Below are positions 54,501-61,999 of a stretch of DNA of 64,000 nucleotides, piece after piece (positions within the stretch are counted from its first letter, which is position 1; every line of letters begins with the position of its first letter). The notes beneath the pieces are model-generated. The model searched no databases and was not told where the DNA came from. It was given only the letters and a program-made list of their open reading frames with translations. A program made the translations under genes and the position numbers. This stretch comes from Paucihalobacter ruber. GTDB taxonomy: Bacteria > Bacteroidota > Bacteroidia > Flavobacteriales > Flavobacteriaceae. The DNA lies in the NCBI RefSeq assembly GCF_006494535.1, contig NZ_VHIQ01000004.1:1-64000 (forward strand), given 5' to 3'.

Positions 54501-54790
54501 ATATAGAATCTACATTGAATGTGGTTGACTTCAGTAAAAAACTAGAAACCTGGTATGGCTTAGAATTTTCAGAATTCATCACAGAGTTAAACAAAGCAAT
54601 TAAAAAATCCGGCGGCGTTGCTTTGAGTAAAAAAGACGAGTTTGAGTGGTTAGAATTATTTGAAGACAACAAGAAAAAAGCGCAAGAACTGCGCGCGCAA
54701 ATTGCGCAAACAGAAAAGGCCATTGATGATATGGTTTATGATTTGTATGGGTTAACCCAGGAAGAACGAGAGATTGTAGAGAATAGTTAA
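51548..54790 (+). CDS. Single-chain restriction-modification enzyme (type IIG-like)
   Basis: 1080 residues, Eco57I/BREX-PglX-like arrangement. N-terminal PD-(D/E)xK nuclease with GAGKADGAI (Asp88) and IELKG (Glu102, Lys104). Methyltransferase: motif I CDPACGSGAFLNQALDFL (about 462-479) and the catalytic NPPY in VVIGNPPYVRHE (about 583-594), an N6-adenine type. C-terminal specificity region with ILNSRVVWFFLSNT and a terminal helical tail. Both activities in one chain, plus no separate specificity subunit, fit type IIG. Uses GCGC-rich codons unlike its AT-rich neighbours. The next gene starts 18 nt later. Confidence 0.87.
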   Translation: MPLFQTSVLKSHLAQQDHGAIAQLYKKYAAYFHNITIQENIKNSKEEQYQAKFLDELFVNILGYTLNPHPEFNLTTEFKNQKGAGKADGAILKDNKAIGVIELKGTGTKDLESIRKQAFDYKANQKGCVYVITSNFEKLRFYINDATEFLEFNLFQLAPEEFALLHLCLHKNNLLNNLPLSIKEASLVEEEHITKQFYKDYSVFKRELFRDLVKRNAKRLKADAAQLNNNAQDEVISIEKNVKLSLFKKSQKLIDRFLFIFFAEDRDLLPPNSTIQILDKWKADVDFGDERPLYNLFKQYFHFLDTGRKGTGSRAEIYAYNGGLFKPDTILDNLEIDDQLLYKHTYQLAKYDFSSQVDVNILGHIFENSLNEIESVNAEIEGGQFDKQTSKRKKDGVFYTPKYITKYIVENTVGKLCQEKKETLGFKEEAYFEVKKGTQTNTKKALLQILDDYRNWLLQITICDPACGSGAFLNQALDFLIKEHRYIDELKAKVLGGGLILSDIENTILENNIYGVDLNEESVEIAKLSLWLRTAQPRRKLNDLSSNIKCGNSLIDDKKVAGDKAFNWQQEFPQIFTKGGFDVVIGNPPYVRHELITEYKDYLADNYLVFQSTADLYVYFIEKGLLILKYNGFMGYITPNKFVSVTYGKNLREIIGNKYWIDKLIDFGELPVFSDAATFPFISIIRNISPSAPSKFVKIQSLKNLDIDIALKNDGIIVSTEVFKLSDWRLIPENEGDLLKKISMVGVELKNYLEVPFYRGILTGFNEAFIINEVTKSKLIDQDNKSKEIIKPFVDGDDVRNYHLRSKNKYIIFTRRGTDIERYPAIKKHLQEFYDKLVPKTKNTDKVGRKKGDYRWYEIQDSISYFNEFEKPKIIYPEIAKESRFTLDLNKVYLNKTIFFIPIEDYYLLSILNSRVVWFFLSNTCTALGDPKNGGRLNIQKVYLEKTPIPKDIDKNIRTYLEEKSKTQLTLCTQLYNDTNKFLFYIESTLNVVDFSKKLETWYGLEFSEFITELNKAIKKSGGVALSKKDEFEWLELFEDNKKKAQELRAQIAQTEKAIDDMVYDLYGLTQEEREIVENS

Positions 54791-54808
54791 TCAAATAAAA
54801 CATATTAG

Positions 54809-55825
54809 TTGAATACTAAGAAATTCAAAATATTATCAATAGATGGAGGTGGTATAAGAGGTGTTTTCCCTGCATATCTATTAATGCTAATTGAATCTGA
54901 ACTTGAAAAAAGAAAGGACGGAAAAACTAAAATATATCAACACTTTGATTTAATTACGGGAACATCAACCGGTGGAATAATTGCATTAGCTCTTTCTTTT
55001 GGAATACCAGTAAAGGAAATTTATGAGTTGTACTTGAATAATGCCAAAAGCATTTTTGGAAAGAAAAAAAGTTTTATTAAGCAACTATTTTTTGCTTCAC
55101 ATAAAAGTGATTTTTTAGAGAATTTGATAAAGAATAAATTTAAAGAATATAACCGTGGAGTTGATCCTAGATTAAAGGACTGCAAAACCGATGTATGTAT
55201 TCCAATTTATGACCTAGTTAGAGGAAATCCAAGTGTATTAAAAACACCATACCACGAGGCTTTCAATCGAGATTTTCACATACCTGCTTATAAGGTAGCT
55301 ATGGCAACTGCGGCTGCCCCAACTTATTTTAATCCTTATTCTAGTAATTATCTTGACTTGGATAATATTAATAAATCATTTATTAACAAAGTAGATGGAG
55401 GAGTAATGGCCAATAACCCAGCATTAGTTGCGTTTCTCGAAGCAATAAAAGCATTTAATGTTGATATTTCTGATTTGGAAATTTTTTCAATTGGTACTGG
55501 TTATAAAAAGTTTACAGATATTAATTTTAGAAAAAATTGGGGTTTATACTATTGGATGGGCAAGAATAATAGAAAAAGACTCATCGAATTGTTTATGCAA
55601 AGCCAATCTCAACTAGTGGCTAATTATATAAGCTTGTTACATGAAGGAATTGATAGAAGAGAAAAAGAGAATTTTGTCTATGATAGAGTAGATGTTGAAT
55701 TGACCGAAGATAGTCTTTTGGAAATGGACGAATATGATATGAAATTAATTTCAAATTTTGCCGAATTAGCTTCAATTGAGTATCAATATAAAAAAACTGA
55801 GATTTTAAAAAGACATTTTTATTGA
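54809..55825 (+). CDS. CapV-like patatin phospholipase (CBASS effector)
   Basis: 338 residues, TTG start 18 nt after the restriction-modification gene. Patatin fold: oxyanion loop IDGGGIRGVF (GGGIRG 13-18), nucleophile GTSTG (Ser53) and catalytic Asp in VDGGVMANNPALVAF (Asp196). In type I CBASS such effectors are switched on by a cyclic nucleotide and degrade membrane phospholipids. It lies 16 nt upstream of a CD-NTase gene, the expected pair. All catalytic motifs intact. Confidence 0.9.
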   Translation: MNTKKFKILSIDGGGIRGVFPAYLLMLIESELEKRKDGKTKIYQHFDLITGTSTGGIIALALSFGIPVKEIYELYLNNAKSIFGKKKSFIKQLFFASHKSDFLENLIKNKFKEYNRGVDPRLKDCKTDVCIPIYDLVRGNPSVLKTPYHEAFNRDFHIPAYKVAMATAAAPTYFNPYSSNYLDLDNINKSFINKVDGGVMANNPALVAFLEAIKAFNVDISDLEIFSIGTGYKKFTDINFRKNWGLYYWMGKNNRKRLIELFMQSQSQLVANYISLLHEGIDRREKENFVYDRVDVELTEDSLLEMDEYDMKLISNFAELASIEYQYKKTEILKRHFY

Positions 55826-55841
55826 TTATAAATTAAATTTT

Positions 55842-57347
55842 ATGAGTAATCAAATATTATTACAAGTAGCACAGTATCTCGATATATCTCCCTCTGATTT
55901 CAAAATAGCGCAGGAAAGATTTAATGCAGTTAAAACTTGGTTAGATAATGGGATATATCGGTCAGGTTATTTGCCAGATGTATACCTGCAAGGATCATTT
56001 AGACTTGGTACTGTTGTCAGACCTTATTATAAAGATAAAGACGGGAATTTTGACATCGACCAAGTGTGTGAGTTAACAAAATATAATCAATTCAAATCCT
56101 CCGAAGTTTTAAAGAATGATATAGGTGATAGATTAAAAGAAAACAGTGATTATGAAAGAATGCTAGATGAAGAAGGAAAAAGGTGTTGGACAATTGAATA
56201 TGCTACTGAAAATAATAGACCAGGTTTTCATATTGATATTTTACCAGCTTTAAAATCTAATGTAGGAGCATTACATAATATAGATATTACTCACAAAGAG
56301 AAAAACATTTATAGTTGGTCTACCAGTAATCCAAAAGGATATTATTTATGGTTTAAATCAAAAAATATTTATTCTTCTAGCTTTATTGAGTCACAAAGAA
56401 GTACAATTTTCAATGCAAATAGAGAATTATATGAAAGCAAGGAAGATGTTCCTAAACAGTTATTTAGAACTTCCTTACAACGCTCAATTCAAATAATGAA
56501 GCGACATAGAGATGTCCATTTTATTGATAAAGATTTTAAACCAATTTCAATAATAATAACAACGATTACTACACAAGTATATAATTCTGAAAGTAATATT
56601 ATACAGATAATAGATGAGTTTATAAATTACACGTTAAGTCGAAATGAATTTTTAATAAAAAATGGTTATTTAAATAATGACAACATACTTGATTATTCAA
56701 ACGGTAAATGGCAAATACCAAACCCTGTTGACTATGGTAGACCCGAAAGTGAAAAAGAAAATTTTGCAGACCGTTGGAATATGGAACCAAAATTGGCAAA
56801 TGCATTTTTTGAATGGTGTCATCAATTAAAAAGAGACATGAATAGTTTTAAGAAAAGTGGGCTTTCAGATAGTTTAAACCTAAAAACTAAGTCATTTGGG
56901 ATTGGGGAAAAAGTCGATAGAATTTTAATTAAAGAAACCTATGATCTATTTGAAAAGGGTTTGGGTCTATTTTCTTCTGGTAATCGGGAATTGTTAGAGT
57001 TAATTCATTTAGGAATTGAGGGTAAAACTGAATGGGAACCAGTTATAGAATTAGCCGAAAGATTTTATCATAAAGCAAATGAAGGAGAAGGGAAAGATGT
57101 CGCTAAAGTGAATTATTACCAAATTTTTAGTCATAGAGGAAAGTCATTTTCTGATAAAGCAAAAGCGGATATTTTGAATATTTTAAGAAGAAATAGTCAT
57201 TCAGCTTCCTTTGTTTTATGTTGTAATCTCTTGCTTGGTACTGCTAATCAGCAGATGATAAGGGCGTGTATGAAAGAGTTTCATTATGAAAATATTTTAG
57301 AGTGGCCTATAATAAGATTGTACAATAATGCTTTCATTTTAAATTAG
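55842..57347 (+). CDS. CD-NTase (CBASS cyclic nucleotide synthase)
   Basis: 501 residues of the SMODS/CD-NTase family. Active site: QGSFRLGTVVRP (Gly51-Ser52), DID (Asp71, Asp73) in NFDIDQVCEL, and third acidic residue Asp132 in GFHIDILPA. The size is larger than DncV (436). It makes a cyclic di- or trinucleotide second messenger upon phage infection; product identity cannot be read here. No HORMA/TRIP13 or E1/E2/JAB genes follow, so a minimal two-gene type I CBASS with CapV. Confidence 0.9.
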   Translation: MSNQILLQVAQYLDISPSDFKIAQERFNAVKTWLDNGIYRSGYLPDVYLQGSFRLGTVVRPYYKDKDGNFDIDQVCELTKYNQFKSSEVLKNDIGDRLKENSDYERMLDEEGKRCWTIEYATENNRPGFHIDILPALKSNVGALHNIDITHKEKNIYSWSTSNPKGYYLWFKSKNIYSSSFIESQRSTIFNANRELYESKEDVPKQLFRTSLQRSIQIMKRHRDVHFIDKDFKPISIIITTITTQVYNSESNIIQIIDEFINYTLSRNEFLIKNGYLNNDNILDYSNGKWQIPNPVDYGRPESEKENFADRWNMEPKLANAFFEWCHQLKRDMNSFKKSGLSDSLNLKTKSFGIGEKVDRILIKETYDLFEKGLGLFSSGNRELLELIHLGIEGKTEWEPVIELAERFYHKANEGEGKDVAKVNYYQIFSHRGKSFSDKAKADILNILRRNSHSASFVLCCNLLLGTANQQMIRACMKEFHYENILEWPIIRLYNNAFILN

Positions 57348-57454
57348 ATACTGCTGTTAGCTGACTAAAAACCTAATTTTTTTTTGATTAAATGATATTA
57401 ATTCTAACAAGTAATTATTATAAATGAATCCATTTGTAACGAAAACGACTAGAA

Positions 57455-58447
57455 ATGGTAAAAGCACATTTTGAAAACATAAGACAGACAATTTTAAAGG
57501 AGCTCGATGAAGCGAATGAAAGTATAATTGTTGCTATTTATTGGTTTACAAACCAGACCTTGTTTCAAAAATTAATGGCAAAACTATCTCAAGGACTAAA
57601 AGTTGAGTTGATAATTCATAACGATTATATTAACAATCGTGAATTTGGACTAGACTTTCAAAGCTTTATTGATTGCGGAGGGGACTTTTATTTTTCTGAC
57701 ACCTTCAATCCGATGCATAATAAGTTTTGTGTTATTGATAAAAAAACACTAATTAATGGTTCCTATAATTGGACTTATTACGCTGAGGATCGAAATAGAG
57801 AAAATATTCTTCTAATTAAGAATGAAAATGATACTATTGATGCCTTTATCTCAGAGTTTGAAAGACTTAAATCTATGACGAAAAGGGTTGAAAAAATTCG
57901 ACAACTAACAAAGTTTGAAGTTGACGAATTTAACCTATTGAGAGCACGGGACTACTTAGCTAACGATATTGTGTTTGAAGCAAAAGCAACAGGACGTAAA
58001 GAGATAATAGAAAGTGCATTTCAGATAGCTCCTGGGAACATTGAAGTTCAAAAGACAGCGTTTGATCTTAAATTAACAAGACGACGCAAGTTAAAGTATT
58101 CGATTGGTTCAAGTCTTCAACATAATAAATATTTAGTGATTGTTCCAAAGGGTACTTTTATTCCAGTAACGAAAACTGAAATTGTTCAGACGAGTGTGGA
58201 TAATCAAACAAGCTCAACTGCAACAATCCATTATGGGGAAAAACCTTATGCAAGTCAAAATACCGAGTTTGCTAGAATGACTATTAGAGGACTACCTAAA
58301 AAACCGGCGGGACAGGCTAAGATTAAATATTACTTTACGATTGATTTAAATGGAATCTTAAGCATGGAAAAGTTTTCATTAGATAATGGTGTGGGACAGA
58401 GAATCAACAAAGAAATAACATCGCTACTTGAGGAAGAACCGGAATAG
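57455..58447 (+). CDS. Phospholipase D-like nuclease
   Basis: 330 residues. PLDc_2-type domain with one HKD motif: HNKFCVIDKKTLINGSYNWT (near residues 88-107; His, Lys and Asp present), then ENILLIKNENDTIDAFISEF. One HKD suggests it dimerises like Nuc-type endonucleases. The C-terminal half (about 190-330) holds a beta-rich domain of unknown kind. It is the last gene before the right end of the island; a decayed paralogue lies just left of the island. Probably a nuclease for defence or element biology. Confidence 0.85.
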   Translation: MVKAHFENIRQTILKELDEANESIIVAIYWFTNQTLFQKLMAKLSQGLKVELIIHNDYINNREFGLDFQSFIDCGGDFYFSDTFNPMHNKFCVIDKKTLINGSYNWTYYAEDRNRENILLIKNENDTIDAFISEFERLKSMTKRVEKIRQLTKFEVDEFNLLRARDYLANDIVFEAKATGRKEIIESAFQIAPGNIEVQKTAFDLKLTRRRKLKYSIGSSLQHNKYLVIVPKGTFIPVTKTEIVQTSVDNQTSSTATIHYGEKPYASQNTEFARMTIRGLPKKPAGQAKIKYYFTIDLNGILSMEKFSLDNGVGQRINKEITSLLEEEPE

Positions 58448-58602
58448 CTCCAAAGTTTAATAATGTTTTAATGTCAAAATCAAACAACATTGTTGAAGCA
58501 TTTTATTTTTATTAAATGTATAACCCCATGGTAATATCTAATTAATTGAATAAAGAAATTCAGAAATAGGATAATTGGAAAAAAGCATACATTATTTCGT
58601 TA

Positions 58603-58626
58603 AAAATGTCAACCAAAATGTCAACC
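58603..58626 (+). repeat. Two 12-bp repeats near the right end
   Basis: AAAATGTCAACC twice in a row, the same unit as at 34502-34561 and 35020-35055. It lies 43 bp left of the tRNA-Ser 3' end. Confidence 0.8.
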
Positions 58627-58634
58627 ATAAAAAT

Positions 58635-58666
58635 AAAACCCTGTATATCAATGTATACAGGGTTTT
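58635..58666 (-). terminator. Terminator after tRNA-Ser
   Basis: AAAACCCTGTATA pairs with TATACAGGGTTTT around a 6-nt loop, ending 4 nt from the tRNA-Ser 3' end. A degraded copy lies at 34569-34600. Confidence 0.85.
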
Positions 58667-58668
58667 TT

Positions 58669-58691
58669 GGCGGAGAAAGAGGGATTCGAAC
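58669..58691 (-). other. Right attachment site within tRNA-Ser
   Basis: Contains GGCGGAGAAAGAGG (58669-58682), the block identical to the left att site at 34890-34903, covering the acceptor and part of the T arm of tRNA-Ser. Integration keeps the tRNA intact on this side. Confidence 0.75.
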
Positions 58692-58755
58692 CCCCGGAGG
58701 TGTGACCCTCAACAGTTTTCAAGACTGCCGCATTCGACCACTCTGCCATTTCTCC
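58671..58755 (-). tRNA. tRNA-Ser (TGA)
   Basis: 85 nt on the minus strand. Acceptor GGAGAAA / TTTCTCC, discriminator G, anticodon loop CTTGAAA (anticodon TGA) and the long class II variable arm expected for tRNA-Ser. CCA is not encoded. Serves as the island's attachment site. Confidence 0.95.
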
Positions 58756-58942
58756 AAAACACCTAGCGGGCTTGCCCGCCAAGGCGCTGACTTCTGTCGG
58801 TGCGCAGGCGGGTGCAAATATAAAACCCTTTTTAGTACTTTCAAATAAAATAGATTAAAAATTATATTGAATTTTAAGTGGTTAAAATTCAGATTAAAAC
58901 ATCAATAAATCATTTGTTTTTAATAAAATAGATAGATTTTAT

Positions 58943-58975
58943 TTTGGGTAAATGCATGCCTATATCGTAATTTTG
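58943..58975 (+). promoter_or_regulatory. Promoter of the nitroreductase-family gene
   Basis: TTTG (58943-58946), 21 nt, TAATTTTG (58968-58975). Textbook Bacteroidota -33/-7 spacing. Transcription should start about 10 nt before the GTG start. Confidence 0.7.
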
Positions 58976-58991
58976 CTCATAAAAATTAGCT

Positions 58992-59621
58992 GTGAATACT
59001 ATAGATAAATTAAAATGGCGCTATGCCACAAAAAAGTTTGATACCACCAAAAAACTTAGTTATAGCCAAATCAATACTTTAAAGGAAGCGTTTAACCTAA
59101 CTGCAACCTCTTACGGATTGCAAACTATGAAATTGATTGTGTTGGAAGATTCTCAAAAGAGAAACGATATTTTGCCGGCAGCCTACAATCAAAAGCAAGT
59201 GGTAGATGCTTCGCATTTGTTGGTGATTTGCATTCAAAATGAAGTATCTGGAGATGATGTAGATAGTTATTACAAACAACTTCACCAAGAGCGCCAAACG
59301 CCCAATGAAATTTTGGAGCCTTATAAAAATCAGCTTAAAGGTGTAATACAAAATATGAGTGAGGCCAATAGGGAAGAATGGACCATTCGTCAGGCGTATA
59401 TTGCGCTGGGAAATTTAATGACGGTTTGCGCTTTTGAAAGCATAGACAGTTGTCCGATGGAGGGTTTTATTCCTTCAGAAGTAGACAGAATTTTAAATTT
59501 GAATGATTTCAACCTTAAGTCGGTACTATTACTGCCTGTTGGATTTAGAGCCGAAAACGATATGTTTGCATCGTTAAAGAAAGTTAGAAAACCATTAAAC
59601 GAGGTAATTTTAGAACTTTAA
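58992..59621 (+). CDS. Nitroreductase-family NAD(P)H oxidoreductase
   Basis: 209 residues, GTG start (NTIDKLKWRYATKKFDTTKK). FMN-binding marks: the RYATKKFD start, ATSYGLQTMKLIVL, ROL-like IRQAYIALGNLMTVCAFES, and the end GFRAENDMFASLKKVRKPLN, which fit the NfsB/YdgI type. Reduces quinones, nitro compounds or flavins with NAD(P)H. 12 nt before the DegT gene, so an operon is likely. Confidence 0.85.
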   Translation: MNTIDKLKWRYATKKFDTTKKLSYSQINTLKEAFNLTATSYGLQTMKLIVLEDSQKRNDILPAAYNQKQVVDASHLLVICIQNEVSGDDVDSYYKQLHQERQTPNEILEPYKNQLKGVIQNMSEANREEWTIRQAYIALGNLMTVCAFESIDSCPMEGFIPSEVDRILNLNDFNLKSVLLLPVGFRAENDMFASLKKVRKPLNEVILEL

Positions 59622-59633
59622 AAAAATATTTCT

Positions 59634-60827
59634 ATGCCCGGATTTGAATTATTTGGAGATCAAGAACGACATGAAGTTAACGACGTGCTTCAAAACGGCG
59701 TTTTAATGCGTTATGGTTTTGACGGTATGCGCAACGGGCATTGGAAAGCCAAAGAACTCGAGGTGCTTCTTCAAGAAAAATTAAAGGTAAAACACGCTCA
59801 GTTACTTAGCAGCGGTACGGCAGCAGTTACGGTGGCTTTGGCTGTTTGTGGCGTTGGAGCAGGAGATGAGGTCATCATGCCAACCTTCACTTTTGTGGCG
59901 AGTTTTGAAGCCGTGATCGCCTTGGGTGCCATTCCGGTATTAGTTGATATAGACGACACACTTACTTTAGATCCGAAAGCGGTTGAAGCAGCCATTACAA
60001 CCAAGACTAAAGCGGTAATGCCGGTACACATGTGTGGGAGTATGGCGAATTTAGATGCCTTGCGTGACATTTGTGTCAAACATAATTTAAAACTTGTTGA
60101 AGATGCCTGCCAGGCCATTGGTGGTACTTACAAAGGCAAATATTTGGGTAGTATTGGCGATGCCGGTACCTTTTCATTCGATTTTGTGAAGACATTTACT
60201 TGCGGCGAAGGTGGTGCTGTTATTACAAATAACGTTAACTATGCCAAATTAGCTGATCAGTATTCCGATCATGGTCATGATCATCAAGGAAACGACAGAG
60301 GGGCAGAAGAACATCCTTATCTGGGTTATAATTACAGAATTTCTGAACTGAATGCTGCAGTAGGTTTGGCACAATTTAAAAGATTCGACGAGTTTATTCA
60401 GCTTCAAAAAAAGCACTATACCATTATTAGAAATGAACTTTCAAAGATCCCTGAAGTGATATTTAGAACTGTTCCTGCAGGTGGTGAAGAAAGTTACGCC
60501 TTTATCAATTTCTTTCTGCCTTCACTGGAAATTACAAGAAAAGTGGCAGCCGCTTTTAAAACTGAAGGTATTGATGCTTGTTTTCATTACTACGATAACA
60601 ATTGGCATTATGTGCGCAGATGGCAACATTTACTGGAAGCCAAAAGTTTGTTTCCTCTTTCATCAGAACTGACAGCCGGTTTAGCCAAGTTAAACCAGCA
60701 AGAGTTTAAACAATCAGATGATTTTATTGGAAGAAATTTATCGTGTTTAATAAAACTTGGATGGACAGAATCTCAGGTGCAGGAGCGTGCTGAGAAAATG
60801 GCTGGAATTATTATAAAATCTATTTAA
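59634..60827 (+). CDS. DegT/DnrJ/EryC1/StrS aminotransferase
   Basis: 397 residues of the sugar aminotransferase fold I family. Blocks: LSSGTAAVTVALAVCGVGAG (residues 58-77), MPTFTFVASFEAVIALGAIP, LVEDACQAIGGTYKGKYLGS, and the PLP lysine in SFDFVKTFTCGEGGAVITNN. It transfers an amino group to a keto sugar in surface polysaccharide or antibiotic pathways, or acts on a different carbonyl. The gene stands away from sugar clusters, so the substrate is open. Ends convergently on ribB with a 4-nt overlap. Confidence 0.88.
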   Translation: MPGFELFGDQERHEVNDVLQNGVLMRYGFDGMRNGHWKAKELEVLLQEKLKVKHAQLLSSGTAAVTVALAVCGVGAGDEVIMPTFTFVASFEAVIALGAIPVLVDIDDTLTLDPKAVEAAITTKTKAVMPVHMCGSMANLDALRDICVKHNLKLVEDACQAIGGTYKGKYLGSIGDAGTFSFDFVKTFTCGEGGAVITNNVNYAKLADQYSDHGHDHQGNDRGAEEHPYLGYNYRISELNAAVGLAQFKRFDEFIQLQKKHYTIIRNELSKIPEVIFRTVPAGGEESYAFINFFLPSLEITRKVAAAFKTEGIDACFHYYDNNWHYVRRWQHLLEAKSLFPLSSELTAGLAKLNQQEFKQSDDFIGRNLSCLIKLGWTESQVQERAEKMAGIIIKSI

Positions 60828-61972
60828 TAATTAACATATTCCACAATCTCCAAACCGTAACCAATCATACCAACACGCTTCGTTTGTTGCGAATTAGATA
60901 TAAGTCGCAATTTGTGAATATTCAAGTCGTGCAAAATTTGAGCACCAATACCAAAATCTTTGGCATCCATTTCAATTCGCGGTGCTTTAATGAGTTTTCC
61001 TTCGGTTTGTTGCTCTTTTAATATTTGAAGGCGTTTAAGCAAATTAACCGATTCAGGTTGCTGGTTAATGAAAATGATAGCACCTTTTTTGGCATCGCTA
61101 ATAACCTTAAACATATCGTCTAACTTTTCATGGGCATTGTTGGTTAATGTACCCAGTATATCGTTGTTAACTAATGTTGCATTTACGCGAGTTAATACAG
61201 GTTCGGTTGAGGTCCATTCGCCTTTAGAAAGTGCAATGTGTATTTGATTATTGGTGGTTTGTTGATAGGCTCTTAATCTGAAATTCCCAAAACGGGTCTC
61301 CATATTGAAGTCTTCCTTTTTTTCAATAAGCGAATCGTGCCGCATTCTGTAGGCCACTAAATCTTCAATTGAAACAATTTTGAGGTTGAATTTTTTGGCT
61401 ACTTTCATTAGCTGAGGTAATCTAGCCATAGTACCGTCTTCATTCATGATTTCAACAATAACCCCGGCAGGTTTAAATCCGGCGAGCCTTGCAAAATCAA
61501 TGGCAGCCTCGGTATGGCCGGTACGTCTTAAAACGCCACCTTCTTTTGCAACTAAAGGAAAAATATGTCCGGGTCTCGCTAATTCAAATGGTCTGGTGTT
61601 TTCATCGGTTAAGGCTTTGATGGTTTTAGCCCTGTCTGATGCCGAAATACCGGTGGTAACCCCATTTCCCCTCAAATCTACCGACACTGTAAATGCAGTT
61701 TCCATAGGGTCGGTATTGTTGTGCACCATCATGTGCAAATCCAATTCTTTACAGCGTTTTTCAGAAAGAGGCGCGCAAATCAAGCCGCGTCCATGCATGG
61801 CCATAAAATTGATCATTTCGGGAGTAACTGTTTCGGCAGCTGCCAGAAAATCGCCTTCGTTTTCACGGTTTTCATCGTCAACTACAATGATGACTTCACC
61901 ATTTTTAATAGCTGTAATGGCTTCTTCAATGGTGTTTAGCTTAATTTCTGTTTGACTGCTAATTGTACTCAT
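60824..61972 (-). CDS. ribB: 3,4-dihydroxy-2-butanone-4-phosphate synthase with degenerate RibA-like domain
   Basis: 382 residues. The first 205 residues are a complete RibB: IIVVDDENRENEGDFLAAAE (28-47), NFMAMHGRGLICAPL, RPGHIFPLVAKEGGVLRRTG and HTEAAIDFARLAG. It makes the four-carbon precursor of riboflavin from ribulose 5-phosphate. The second half aligns with RibA (GTP cyclohydrolase II) but lacks the zinc cysteines (no CxxxxxxxxCxC). It should not cyclise GTP; a separate RibA is expected elsewhere. Confidence 0.88.
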   Translation of the reverse strand: MSTISSQTEIKLNTIEEAITAIKNGEVIIVVDDENRENEGDFLAAAETVTPEMINFMAMHGRGLICAPLSEKRCKELDLHMMVHNNTDPMETAFTVSVDLRGNGVTTGISASDRAKTIKALTDENTRPFELARPGHIFPLVAKEGGVLRRTGHTEAAIDFARLAGFKPAGVIVEIMNEDGTMARLPQLMKVAKKFNLKIVSIEDLVAYRMRHDSLIEKKEDFNMETRFGNFRLRAYQQTTNNQIHIALSKGEWTSTEPVLTRVNATLVNNDILGTLTNNAHEKLDDMFKVISDAKKGAIIFINQQPESVNLLKRLQILKEQQTEGKLIKAPRIEMDAKDFGIGAQILHDLNIHKLRLISNSQQTKRVGMIGYGLEIVEYVNY

Positions 61973-61999
61973 ACCCTAAATTTGGCGCAAAGATAGGCC

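Larger units (their letters stand above)
34890..58691 (+). mobile_element. tRNA-Ser integrated genomic island (about 23.8 kb)
   Basis: Evidence: a tyrosine integrase just inside the left end, a partial tRNA-Ser 3' copy at the left end and the full tRNA-Ser at the right end, replication-type genes (DUF3987, primase, HTH), and cargo dominated by defence genes. Repeats of 12 bp lie near both ends. No conjugation genes (relaxase, T4 coupling protein or tra genes) are seen, so it is probably mobilised by others or transferred as a satellite. The gene content is more AT-rich than the flanks except in the restriction-modification gene. Excision is predicted, not shown. Confidence 0.8.

Noticed and set aside
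34890-58691. Integrative conjugative element
   Set aside because: No relaxase, coupling protein or Tra genes are visible, so the term genomic island is used.
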